Position numbers and translations under genes: made by a program. Positions 26,801-37,310 of a DNA stretch of 64,000 bases are shown here, one piece after another. Origin of the DNA: Guillardia theta CCMP2712 (Eukaryota; Cryptophyceae; Pyrenomonadales; Geminigeraceae); NCBI RefSeq assembly GCF_000315625.1, contig NW_005434644.1:179992-243991 (forward strand), given 5' to 3'. The notes under the pieces were generated by a model. It ran no database searches. It was not told the origin of the DNA and saw nothing but the letters and a program-made list of their open reading frames with translations. Position 1 is the first letter of the stretch. Each line of letters begins with the position of its first letter.

Positions 26801-26895
26801 AGACAGGCCCTCAGAGCCCCTGAGGAAGAGGTCAGACTCACGTCAGCAGGCAGCATTGCATACCCATGACTCGTTCCCTGGATCGCAAATGCCTC
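23881..26895 (-). CDS. Multi-exon coiled-coil protein of unknown function
   Basis: Many short exons join in phase to give a mostly helical, charged protein. Recognised segments in order: HEAFAIQGTSHGYAMLPAD, GELDMLSSKIERLQAKHDE, RIKAVRELLGHVHAVQEQED, VRAIKGQTFKSLQQLSSQLE followed by LYSAQLFRNFT, SLQDKLRQINQAK, QAAKTTRADAERVEKKDEEG, PQLKSIEEEGKDVKEDDETV, VEKDEAALMAMKRASDEMAE, a stretch near 24463-24852 (NDKGAVALLCWLRERQ, VRRAIEEIHKGEKVRREG), IAAGLQRLSAALQQTEEELN, LQSAKDSEVAEKVKSSLAPV with TRFDKVMK, and a last exon DRQSMNEFNASAMLPSAMTG ending in TAA at 23881. No enzymatic motif is visible. It looks like a long heptad-bearing rod, possibly cytoskeletal or a tether. The start codon is not fixed. 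Confidence 0.6.
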
Positions 26896-27324
26896 ATGCT
26901 GGACGAGAAGGTTGCAGGGTCAATTATATCATATGCCGATCCGCTGTGATGAAGACGTGAGGGGTGAAAGATAGGGTGATGACTTGATCCACAAACATCT
27001 CTGCCTCCTCCTCAATCATCACCTGAAGTCTCTATCATATCCCTCCTCTCCTGCCTCCTCCTCCTCCTCTCCTCCTCCTGCCTCCTCCTGCCTCCTCCTC
27101 CTCCTCCTTCATCCGCCAACTCTGAATCCCCGCATCCCCTTCAACTGTTTCGGATCATCCATCGACATCCTATCTAACTCGAGTTGGCGCGCCATTATTC
27201 GACTAGCCGCATTATCCTTCCTCCATCCCCACCCTCCATGGCCTGTTGCCCTGCCATTCCCTATTTCGGGGATGTATGAGCGATACACACCCAAGTATTA
27301 GCAGTGAAGCCTTCAAGTTGAGAC

Positions 27325-27425
27325 CACGAGACCCGGGCCCGGCCCGGCCCTTTGCCGGGGACCCGGGGGGATCCGATGATCGCAAGACCCGGGCCGGGGC
27401 CATGTTCATCAGTCTGGGCCCGGTG
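27325..27425. repeat. Short GC-rich island
   Basis: About 100 bp dense in CCCGGGCC words with two imperfect copies of a GACCCGGGCC unit. Confidence 0.45.
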
Positions 27426-28070
27426 CTAAAACTCACTTATATGGCGTCCCCCACTGCTGTAAAGAGCCCTGCACACCACAGTCTACCCCCTGTCAAAAGT
27501 ACCCCCACCCACGAACAATTTTGATACACCGGTACTTTGCAGGTGAAAATGTCAGGTACTAGGGTACAAACATAACCCACCCTTGATGAGTACTCAGCTA
27601 CCTTTCTAGTCCATCGTGGACCCACCCCAAACATATTTGAAGAGGGGGTTCTTTCAGTACATGGGTAGGTACGGATGCAATGGGTGGTGGTATGGTGATC
27701 ATAAGGGGTACTTAACGATATGAGGGGGTGGGTAGGGGGATACAAGGTGGGTCCCTTTTTATTGTTGACTATAAACGCATCATATTTGACTATTGTACTT
27801 TTTAATGGAATGTCTGTGTATACCCTACCCCGTTCATCCATTAGTAAAAGTACCGGTAATCATTGAAATTTTATTGAGTTTCCAGGTTCAAGGGCCAATT
27901 GACTACAGTAGTGATGCAACGGTCTGGGGAATCTGTAACCGTTGTTGTGGGATCAGGTGGGGTAGGGGTACATGTGGTGAATGTGTACCAGGTGAGTGGG
28001 TCATAGATTGGGGGGAACAGGGGTCCTTTCATGTAGAATTCGGGTGGTGGCGGGGCACCTGACCTTGCCA

Positions 28071-28096
28071 AGGGTAGGGTAGGGTAGGGTAGGGTA
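28071..28096 (+). repeat. (AGGGT)5 interstitial telomere-like array
   Basis: Five perfect tandem AGGGT pentamers in intergenic DNA, ending in GGGTAC. Confidence 0.85.
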
Positions 28097-28718
28097 CAAG
28101 TGGGATTTATACTTATTATTGACTATAACTGTGGATTGACTATGGACCTTCCTTGTATGTCCGATGAGAGCCGTAGGGGAATGACGAAGCGAGGGAGGAG
28201 GAGGGACCAAGAGTAAGAGGAAGAGAGGGAGGAGGGAGTAGCTATCCATAGAGGAGAGGATACAATGACTTCAGCTCGATAGATACTGCAGTTGGAGCAA
28301 GGGACTGAAGGAGGGTGTGCTTGAGGGATCCTATTTTCGTCTGTTGTGTGTGAGAAGTGCAAGTTTAGATCCTGACCCGATTTTTGGTAATGATGCAACG
28401 TTATGTGTTGTAGCAACGAAAGATGGAGAACATAGCTGAATTCCAGTGTGGCGATTGTTATGAGACAACTCGGGCAGAGCCATAGGATTTAAAAGCTAAG
28501 AAGAGTTATCAGATTGAGGGGACCAGTCTGGTAACCAGGGAGTCTTTCCTTCACGACTCGCTGTTGGAGAGGGTCACAGAAGCTAATGTCTCTTACTGGT
28601 CACATCCTATTGGTATAGCGAACTGAAACATCGTGTTGCAGATGAAAAATCCTCCGTCTCCCTGGCAGAATGCTACACATTGAGGGACGTGTCCTGCGAA
28701 CCAGGTTCGCACGGACAG

Positions 28719-30367
28719 ATGCTCGGCGCAAGGAGTCTGAGTGCCCTGGTTGTACTGGCCAGCTACTGGACTGTCGTCTCAGCTCTAGAGTTCGCGCTGC
28801 GCGAGCCTCTTGCGGCGTTTCAAAGTGATCAGCTCTTGAGATTTCATCAGGCTCCAGTGAGTCCAGTCACTTCCGAGCCGTCCGACGCAGACCTCCTGCC
28901 ATTTGGATCTCCATCCCACTGCCATCTGCCGTCCCTTGACGAGTGGCAGCTCCCACCTCCTGTGGCATCTCCGAGCTACGCAGACAGCGATGTTCACCTT
29001 ATGGCGCACGAAGCGAACTTCCCGGAGGAAAGGAGCTGGGCCAACTCACAACTGGTGTGTCAGGATGCAGATAGAAACATGCCGGTGCAAGACAACAACG
29101 TCTCGACCAACCCCAGACTTTGCCATGTGTGCAAGCTGATGGACGCGACGAGAGGAGTCGCTGCTGACACTCCGGATCGATCGTGGATCGTCCTCGCATG
29201 CCGGGCATGCTACACTCTACTCAACTGCCCCACCACTCAGCTCGCTGGGAGATGCTTGCACTGCTCTCGGTTTGCCACCTTCTCCAAGCCCGGGACCCCA
29301 AGAGCCGAGTGGATGCACTGCAAGCAGCACAGCTTGCCTGGAGATGTGAACCTGAAACGAACCTCCTCGCCCCCAGTGTCGGAGCCTCTAGACTTCTTCG
29401 ATGAGTCACTTGATGACACCCGAGAAGGGTTCGATGATGACACCAAGTCGTCGTGCGGAGAAAGGTGTGGGAAGCTAAGTCAAGTATTTCACTTGCTGAG
29501 CTTTTCTCGCAGGTCCAGCTTGCAGGAGACCTCACGCGGGCGATCCTCCTCCCGCCAATGGGTTTCAGGGAGGTCAGGAAAATCCAGAAGCCCTAGGACC
29601 CCCTCCAAGAGTGTTCAGCACTCACAAGAGTTTGAACCCGCTGCCGCGTGCTCGTCGCAGTGCATTGTTGAAGACTGCAAACGAGTCCCTCGGTACGGAA
29701 GCACCTTGGACAAGTACCCGAAGCTCTGTTCCCGGTACACCCAGAGCTGCTTCTCTTTTGCTTTCATCTTTTGCGTCTGTGTGACTGTCCTCTGCTCCGC
29801 TTCCCACTCCTCTTCTATCCTTCTTACTCCTCTTGAAGGCATCGCATTCAAGGCAGCATCGACTTCAAGAGGTTTAGCCGAGGCTCCTCCCCGAAGCGAT
29901 GCCAGCACGAAGGCGGCTGTCAAGTTAGAGCATCCTTCGGAGACTGCATGGAGAGGGTGAGTGGACCGCTTGTCCCTCTCGATCGCTTTACTCATCATCT
30001 CACCAGGTCCCCCGATACTGCGCTCGGCACAAAGAGCCGAACCACGTTAACATCCGTGCATACCACTGCGAGTATCCCCTCTGCAGCAAGCAGGCGTCCT
30101 TCGGACCTCCGGGCTCCAATGGTGAGGCCAGTCACTTGACTTGATTGTTTCTTAGCCTCTTCGCAGCTGCCATCTACTGTGCTGACCACAAAAATCAAAA
30201 TGATGTAAATGTTCGGAACAAGAAGAGCCGTCTGCAGGTAGCGAGCTCGATCCCCTCCCGCCTCTTCTCTAACTGGGTTACAGCTCCTCACAAAAAGCTC
30301 CTTTGCCGATGTCTTGCCTAGCAAGTTTGCGTCGAGCCCAACTGGCTGTGCTGCCGCTGCGTGCTGA
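28719..30367 (+). CDS. EsV-1-7 domain cysteine-rich repeat protein with signal peptide
   Basis: The first frame opens at a TTG (28680); the first ATG, 28719, gives the signal-like MLGARSLSALVVLASYWTVV. Joining exons at the donor after CSR (about 29733), the acceptor before GCATCGC, GTGAGT after 29955, and later GT-AG pairs builds a repeat series. Repeats have Cys-x4/5-Cys-x16/17-Cys-x2-His: CIVEDCKRVPRYGS...LCSRH, CQHEGGCQVRASFG...RYCARH then KEPNHVNIRAYH, and CEYPLCSKQASFGPPGSNG...YCADH then KNQNDVNVRNKK. A more divergent unit is CLHCSRFATF...HCKQHSLPGDVNL, with a further CHVC pair upstream. This matches EsV-1-7, named for an Ectocarpus virus protein and including the brown-algal developmental regulator IMM. 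The biochemical role is unknown; zinc binding is likely. The last exon appears to end at TGA 30365-30367. Confidence 0.8.
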
Positions 30368-30615
30368 GGGAGCCGTTGCCCATGTGCATTAACCTCATTA
30401 GCTTTGAGGAACCTTATACATAGATCGGACGAAGAGGGCTTCGTCGTTTTATTGTTTTGTTGATCAGGTGAAGATGTGACATAGAAGTAAACATTCAGAA
30501 TGTGACGCTGGTGTCTTGACCTGACAGCCTCACTGTGTGAGCCTGTTCTCTGTGTCTCTTGCATCCTTATAGCTCTATCTGTCTGCATCTTTGTCTTCCT
30601 ACTTGCCATTCCCTC

Positions 30616-31381
30616 TCATTGCTCCTTCACCACCAGCCTGATGCCTACGGTGACCTCCGGGTGAACCTGCACGTACGCAGTATACTCCCCCAACCCGCTC
30701 ACTTCCGGTATTTCCCACTTCATCTTCGCGCTAAGTTGAACTGCAAGGTGGGGCTTCAGAAAATAGATGTGAAGCTTTGCCATGCAAAGATATGTCCTCA
30801 CCTTTCCCCCCTGACTTCTTCGTTACCTCCTCGATTACTTGCTTGTTGGTTACTGAACCGAAGATCTGGTTCCCTTTCCCAACTTTCCTCAGGAGAACGA
30901 TGTCCCCAAGATTCTTGACCGCGCTTGCAAGGTCTTCAGCTTCCTGTTTCTTCTGTGCAAGCTCCTCCTTACGCTTCGCAACCATCACCTGCTCAACGGA
31001 TCAGAAGCTTTCTACCCCACCCTGCTTCGCTCCCACCTCGACCTCATCGTCGGAGATGATATCAGCCAACGCCTTGGGGCGCAGGAAGTTGTTGTAGTAC
31101 CCGATGTTCACTTCAATCACCTCGTTTGCCTTCCCCACCCCGTCCACGTTCTCCTTGAGGATCACCTGTACCTTATCCGCTGCGCCTGCGCCTGCCTTCT
31201 TCGCCTTGGCCATCATGACTACCAACGCCTCCCTTCCTCCTCTGGCTCGTTGGTATGCAGGAGGGGAGGAGAGCGGACAGAGAGCCGAGGGTCGTAGCTG
31301 AGGGAGAGGAGGAGAGGAGGAGGGGGCGAAGGCTGCAGCGGCGGCAGCGCCTAGCATGACCGTCAACAAGGGTTGCAACAT
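30616..31381 (-). CDS. RPL9: Plastid ribosomal protein bL9, nuclear-encoded
   Basis: Three exons. The N-terminus MLQPLLTVMLGAAAAAAFAP is a signal peptide ending at Ala-Phe-Ala-Pro, and a transit-like Ser/Pro/Arg segment follows: the bipartite presequence of red-derived complex plastids. The mature part begins VQVILKENVDGVGKANEVIE and continues VNIGYYNNFLRPKALADII, the bL9 N-domain that binds 23S rRNA. A 51-nt intron (donor after DDEVE) leads to VMVAKRKEELAQKKQEAEDL, the long connecting helix, and NLGDIVLLRKVGKGNQIFGS. A 67-nt intron leads to VQLSAKMKWEIPEVSGLGEY with HPEVTVGIRLVVKEQ, the C-domain. All bL9 parts are present, so it should be functional in the plastid large subunit. It is divergent from a coiled-coil gene with 158 bp between start codons. 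Confidence 0.93.
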
Positions 31382-31539
31382 GGAGGCCGACCGTCGAAAT
31401 CCAGAAGGGAAAGAGGGGGATGATGGGGTGAGGTTCCGAAGTTCCTGAGCCGTTATATTGTAACGGTAAGATCCGTAAAACGGTTACAGGCGGTTGTCAA
31501 CGGGGTCAACGGAAGGCAGTTGGGTGGGGCAGCGACGAG
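31382..31539. promoter_or_regulatory. Shared divergent promoter region
   Basis: 158 bp separates the bL9 start (minus) from the next gene's start (plus). It must hold both core promoters and 5' leaders. Near 31450-31500 are CGGTAAGATCCGTAA and CGGTTACAGGCGGTTG, partial repeats of a CGGTTAC word. No TATA box is obvious. Confidence 0.5.
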
Positions 31540-33681
31540 ATGCCACGGGAGCTGACGGTGGAGGATCTTGAGGAGAGGAGGGAACACAGGGAGCCTGTCC
31601 TGCTGAGCCCGAGAAGGTGAGAGAGGAGAGAGGAGACGCCTTGCCGGTGAGTGTGACTTGCGGCCAGCACGGAGGCGTGCCGCCGTCAAGGCTACTTGAC
31701 TCAAGAGCTTGTCTTTAAAGACTTCGACTTCTTCGAGGAGAGAGATCTACCCGATGACATCATTGAGGTTCGCTGGCAACACTACGAGACCAGGAGGAAG
31801 GAGAAGCTGCGAGTTGTCAAGGAGGAAAGGCAGGTGTGTGATTGTCACTTACAGCAAGCTCTTGCTTGGAATATTTGGAAATTCAAAACTGAAAGACTGA
31901 CATAGTCATCCGCAGAATCTCATTTCCGTGGGTTGGAAACCAGAGAAGAAAGATAGAAGCTTCATGAACTTCTCACATGACGAAAGCTCGACGGTGATAC
32001 CAGTTGCCGACCTCGCAGTTGTCAACCGCGCAATGATCAGTTTGGCCGCAGGTCGATATGACTCGATCGACAGCAGCAAACAAGGAGCAGAGGATTCTAG
32101 AGAGTATCAGGATAAAACGCCAGCAAGAGCTTGAACAGGTTGCTCCTTGCCAGCTTCTGCCACATCCTTGATTCTAGTTCAGCTGGTAGCACAAGAACTC
32201 AAGGCAGCAAAACTGATGGAGGAGACCAAGAAGGAGGAGGAGCTGCAGAGGCAGAAAGAGGCCGCGAAATTGCAGGAGGCGAAGGAAAGGTGCAGTACCA
32301 CCAATGTCACATGCATGACGTGCTGAACCATCACCTAGGCAGAAGATATGGGACGAGGCTCAGAGGAAAAAGGAGCTAGCAAAGGTTAAGTGCCAGGGAT
32401 CCGTGTGCGTCCTGAGGATGTTCAATGCGGCAGGTGGAGGCAGAGAAGATGCAGGAAGAAGAACAGAAGGAGGCAGCAGCCAGGGAGTATCAGAAAGAGA
32501 TGGCCCGAAAGGAGGCAGAGGCAAGGCAAGAAGAAGAGCGGAAGAGGCTTGCTCGAGAACGAGAGCTAGCTGCCATCGCCCTGCGAGAGGAGCAGAAGCA
32601 GCAACTGGAGGCAATCTTTGCTCACCAAGAGGAGATTGTAAGTGTTGTAGATTGCTTTCGTGTCTTGCTATCTGTCGCTGGATGTCACTATTTCGCGGCA
32701 GCTGAACAAAAAGAAAGCTGAGATGGAAAAACGAGATCAAGAGCGGAAGGTAACATCGCTTCCCAAGTTCCCTTCTAAGCTGCTCTCCAGGCAATGCAAG
32801 AGGCAAAGCGAATAGAAAGAATCCTAAGGGCAGAAGAGGAGCGGCAGCGGTCGGCCCATCGGATAAGTTTGGCGTTAGCACAGAAGAAAGAGGCTTTGCG
32901 CCAGAAGAGGAACGCTCTGCTGAGCCGCCAGGTAGCGATGAGGTGAAACTCCTTCTTGAGGAAACGCTTATTCAAAGCCCAAAGGAAAAGCTGAGGGAGA
33001 AGAAGGAGGCCTTCGAGCAGGAGCAGAGGCAGAGCATACTTCTCCGGCAGCAGGTTTATGCGTTGCTATCTTGCCGCTTTTGTCCTTCTTGACTGAGCTG
33101 CAGAAAGCGGAGGCTAAGAAGGCAGAGATCGCTAGGACCATCCAGCGAATGGAGGACATTGAAAACGAGAAGAAGATGAAGACCATACAAAAGGAAAAGA
33201 GCCATTCAATTCTCTCTTTGGTTTGACAGTGTATCCAGGAGAAGACAGCTGAAGTCAACATCGAGCGAACTAAGGAAGCTCAGGAGAGAGAGCGCAGAAC
33301 ACGCACTGAGCTGCTGAGATTGAAAAGGATAGACAAGGTCGCCTCGGGCGCAGCTGCTGAGCTCTACCCTGACTTTGTTGCAGAAAGAAAATCTCGAAAG
33401 GCTACGGCGCATCGAGGCCTTCAAGCGGGACGAGGCGGAGGATCGGATCCGAGCGGATGATCTAAGAACGCAGCAGCTCAAGCGCTTCCGGCTGAACATG
33501 CTTGAGCAGCGGAAGGCGTTTCAGAGGCAGAACGACATGCAGAGAATCGAGATCCTGAAATCGATAGGTGAGGATCACTCTCATGAATGTGTCGTTACCC
33601 TAACGTGTTTGATCGCCAGAAAATATGAGGAGCAACCCTGGCAAGGCTCTAGCAAATGCAACGATGAACAGTACGGCATAA
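31540..33681 (+). CDS. Long coiled-coil protein, cytoskeletal or flagellar type
   Basis: About twelve exons from ATG 31540 (MPRELTVEDLEERREHREPV). Exon 2 gives a folded-looking N-terminus (GYLTQELVFKDFDFFEERDL, PDDIIEVRWQHYETRRKEKL). The rest is nearly continuous charged helix: KEQRILESIRIKRQQELEQ, LMEETKKEEELQRQKEAAKL, VEAEKMQEEEQKEAAAREYQ, EERKRLARERELAAIALREE, AMQEAKRIERILRAEEERQR, KAEAKKAEIARTIQRMEDIE and ENLERLRRIEAFKRDEAEDR. The last exon, joined at a GT-AG pair after ILKSIG, ends at TAA 33679-33681. Composition is Glu/Lys/Arg/Gln-rich like trichoplein- or CFAP-type rods. I cannot place it in a named family; a structural role in basal bodies, flagella or the cortex is inference. It shares its promoter region with bL9. 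Confidence 0.68.
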
Positions 33682-35086
33682 ATGTATTCTTATTCTTTGC
33701 GGCATGATCAACACAATAAAGATATTATGCCCTCGTCGAAAGCTCCTTCACTTCAACTTCACGGCGGGCACGGCATATATGCCATGATGGCACTGGTACC
33801 TTTCCAAGGCTGAAACACAACATGACGGAGCAGGCCGAGTCGGCATCAGGCTTCCTCCTACCACCGCCCCCTACGGATCCACAGGAGCCTCGTCTTGTCC
33901 AGTAAGGGCTGCCTCTTTCTCCTTGTCGTGCCCGAGGTAGGATCTTCGACACTGTAAGTAATCTCGAGCTGACAACCCTCGTCGTAGCACGGGGCTCTGA
34001 TCGTGCCTTGCGTCCTTGCCCTGCACTGACTTGTCACTTGAAGACATCGGGATGGCTCCATCGCAGATTTACCGGCTCATCTTTGATGCAGCAGGAAGGA
34101 CTGTTCCCCATACTGAGATCACAGGAAGATGTGGGCTGCGAGACAGAGGAAGAAGATCGGATACTGACTCAAACAGCGATAGGTTGGGACTGACCGCAGA
34201 TCGCACAGCTCACTCTAGAGCAACGGTGCAATGAGAGCTGTTGATGTTGTCACCGAGGTTCGGGGGGTGGTTGGTGCAGTACCGAAGAAGGCGGAGGGGA
34301 GGGAACCTGAGCTAGGGTGGTTGCTAGTGCTGGTGACAGCAAAGTGACGATGACGCTGGGAGCGGAGAGAGCATGAAGAGAGGAGAGCAGGACAGAGATC
34401 TTCCCACTACACCCCTGCCCGTCCTTCCTAGCCTAGACTGAACCCTCTCCGATGGGTTCGCCGTCCTCACTCGGGAGGAAGAAATCAAGTCCGCCTCAGG
34501 TGTCATTGCTCTAAAATCGGATCACTACTGCCATCGGACAGTCACTTGAACTGCAACCTTCGTAACTTTTACGGTAACTTGTTCTGACAAACGGTTGATA
34601 CGGTCCTATCAGCCTGATCGACTCTCGGCTACGAGCGGCTCACCATCTCCCGAGTCCGTGACGCCCTCAAGTATAGAGTCTGGCGTCAAAGCCTCAGCTG
34701 CACTGTACTGAGAGGGCAGGTCCAGGCCCCGCTGCGACCTTCGCTTCCGAGCCTCCGAGGGCGAGGGTCTTGGACTACACCTGCCTACACACTGGAATCT
34801 AGCAGACTGTGGAGCCACGGTCGAAGAGATGGAATCAACCTCCTTTGTTTACTCCGGTTTGCCCTTCTTTTTCAGTCAATACAAGAGTAGTTACGATCAA
34901 AGATCCATGAAGCTTTCCGAAGTTCTTTCTGAGCTTTCTTGCTCTCGCTTCTGGGCAGCGGCGATTCGACATGAGACATGTCAAGACTGGATCTCTCCTT
35001 CTTTGCTTCGTTCCGATGTACATGACGATCACAGAAGTGAAAGCAACTGCCTTGTTGTACGCTTAATTTGACATTGATCATAGGCA
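33682..35086. other. Intergenic; scattered short frames
   Basis: A short plus-strand frame near 34045-34110 (MAPSQIYRLIFDAAGRTVPH) and short minus frames at 33860-34060 look mildly protein-like but do not join into a model. Positions 34667-34694 hold a 28-nt sequence repeated exactly at 41359-41386. Confidence 0.35.
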
Positions 35087-37310
35087 ATGGCAACTTCTTT
35101 CTTCTGTCAACATCACATTGATGGAAGGGAGAATGTCATACTGCAGTGCTCTTGCTTGAAAATACGAGGAGGAAGTGGTGCAGCATTTGATAGGACTGAT
35201 GATGATTTTCCCGTCAAAGAGGATGGTATGGGGGATGTGAAAGGCTTCCCCCTGGAGCAAACTTGTGATGGTTCCCTTAAGAAAAGAAATGCCAAGCAAG
35301 CTGACAACCTGTCAGAGGGAAGAGATAGAAATGATCCATTGAAAAGACCACGAATTGTGAAAAGAAAAGGACTGCAGGGCAATCTATCTGGAGGAGAGCT
35401 CCATGCAGAGATAGGCAGAGCAAACGAGACGATTGCTAGGGTGAATCATGAGATCGCCAAGGTAGAAAGTGAGATCGCCAGTGTGAATCAGGAGATTGGT
35501 GTGGTTGTGTCAAAGATTGAAGAGGCAGATAGGAATGTCATGGACCCTTACATCAGCATGCCAAAGTACTGGCTTGATGAGAAGAAGCAGCTTCGAAAGG
35601 AGAAGAGGCAGCTTCTAAAGAAGGAGACCAAGCTTCTAAAGGAGAAGAGGCAGCTTCGAGATGAGAAGAAGCTATTTCTAGAAGAGGAAAAGCAGCTTCG
35701 AGAAAATGAGAGGCAGCTTCTCGGAATATTCGACGACAAGGGAGCTCGGTATGGAAATCTTTTACTGAAAACAAACAACGAAGGTATAGAAAACATGAAA
35801 TGTGATGATCATGCGTCGACTGATAGGACGCACAGATGCTATGTTAGCTTTCTTGAACGAGCTCTACCACACTGCACGCTCAGGGAAGACCTTTGTGGCT
35901 AATGAGAAAGTCAGGTTTTCTACATGGCTGGGAGGTGAAGAGTTGTTTGGAAAGCAGCTTTTCCTTCGAGAGTTTTACTTCAAGATGATGCGAATAATTG
36001 TAGATCAATTCAACCTGGACCCAGAGACTCTGAAGGACAAGCGTCCACAACAAACTTTTCATCCCTTGATCTTTACAGGTACTCCAGGGATCGGGAAGTC
36101 GTGCTTTGCCCACTTCTTGTTTCTTCATCTTCTCCGGACTGATGTGCAAGTGGTGTATCAGAAAGGGATCAAGCATTGGTACTTTCACAAAGGAAAATGG
36201 AGCCGAATTGCAAATGACGAAGCTGATATTCGTCGATTTCTTGAAGATTCTCGCGTGTGGTACATCTGTGACCTATACAAGAAAATGGGGACCTATGTGA
36301 TAACAAGTACGGCAAAAACCATCATAATCACGTCGCCCAAGCACAAATGGTTCACTGACATTGAGAAGAATCATGGGGCACAGACATACTTCATGCCAGT
36401 GTGGTCAGACAAGGAGATGGCAGCCTTCATTGAGATGCAAGAGGGGCGGATTAGCGAGAAAGAGGCGAGGGGGATAATTAAGGACTGGGGAAACGTGCCG
36501 AGGAATCTCGTATTAAGACCTGTACGGACAATTAAGAAACTTTGCCAGCAAATATCTTCGGTGAAAGAATTGCAAGCAACCATGGACGCAGCAGAAGGTG
36601 ATGACCTGGGAATGCCATCGAGACTGATTCACCTTATACCTAACGCTGATTGTAAGACCTTCCACCCCAGGATATGCTCAATGAAGGCTAAAACAATCAT
36701 CTATGAGCGACTTGTCCGAGATGATTGGGATCGACTTGTAGAATTTGCTATTTCGAATTCTGGCGAAGCTTTTGAGTTTGTTGTACATGAGGTGCTTAAG
36801 AAAGGAAGAAAGTGCGAGCTTCGAATGCTGCGGTCGGATGGAGATGAAGAGGCTGCGGTTCAATCACTGGACTTGAAGCCACAAGCATACTATGAGTTTC
36901 CGACAAAACGTCATCAATTGCAGGAGTGGAAGATCATGCACAATACATATTGTAAGCCCAAGACTCCATACTTCCCTTGCATCGATGCCCTGCTCTTGGC
37001 AGAGAGCGGGGTACTATTCATGTTTCAGATCACGCGGGCGGTGAAACATCCTATCAAACTTGGACCATTTTGTGACATCTTGCAAAGTCTGCGTGCAAAG
37101 AACGAGTTTAAAAGGATATGCTTTATGTTTGTTCTGCCTTCAACGAATGAAAAAAAGAAAAAAGCATTTTCGGGATTCACAAAAAAGGGAGCGAAGCCAA
37201 GCGAGTGGGCAGTGGTCGGCAAGCTCGCTCAGTACATCATGTATTTGTCTAAGGACGACTTAGCGCAGAGGCCCAAGGGTTTTATGCCCATTCCGCCACC
37301 CACGCAGTAA
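35087..37310 (+). CDS. Crinkler/RHS-like protein: coiled coil, P-loop NTPase, nuclease-like C-terminus
   Basis: Two overlapping frames join through a 43-nt GT-AG intron (35784-35826) into one protein of about 725 residues. Residues 1-100 are low-complexity and charged. About 105-230 are coiled coil (ETIARVNHEIAKVESEIASV, then KQLRKEKRQLLKKETKLLKE and similar repeats). The NTPase has Walker A TGTPGIGKSCFAHFLF and FLEDSRVWYICDLYKKM, probably Walker B-like. The C-terminus contains SGEAFEFVVHEVL, TPYFPCIDALLL and GVLFMFQITRAVKHPIKL, matching the pattern G-E-FE / P-D-A / FQ-T / HP of the restriction-endonuclease-like domain in CR (Crinkler-RHS) effectors; the expected acidic and Gln positions are present. 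Such proteins occur as pathogen effectors in oomycetes and also in free-living protists. Nucleic-acid targeting is inferred. Base composition is AT-richer than neighbouring genes, suggesting recent arrival or different constraint. Confidence 0.8.

Larger units (their letters stand above)
26896..28718. other. Gene-poor region with CCACCC tracts and telomere-like repeat
   Basis: Contains a pyrimidine CTCCTC tract (27000-27115), a short GC-rich island (about 27325-27425), many GTACCC/GGGTGGG words (27470-28070) and an AGGGT array (28071-28096). No gene recognised. Confidence 0.5.

Noticed and set aside
31005-31030. 27-nt intron in bL9
   Set aside because: A donor 24 nt further upstream gives a 51-nt intron that keeps phase and matches the size class seen elsewhere.
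35780-35905. Apparent frameshift or two separate genes in the CR-like locus
   Set aside because: A 43-nt GT-AG intron (35784-35826) joins the two frames in phase as TNNEGRTDAML.
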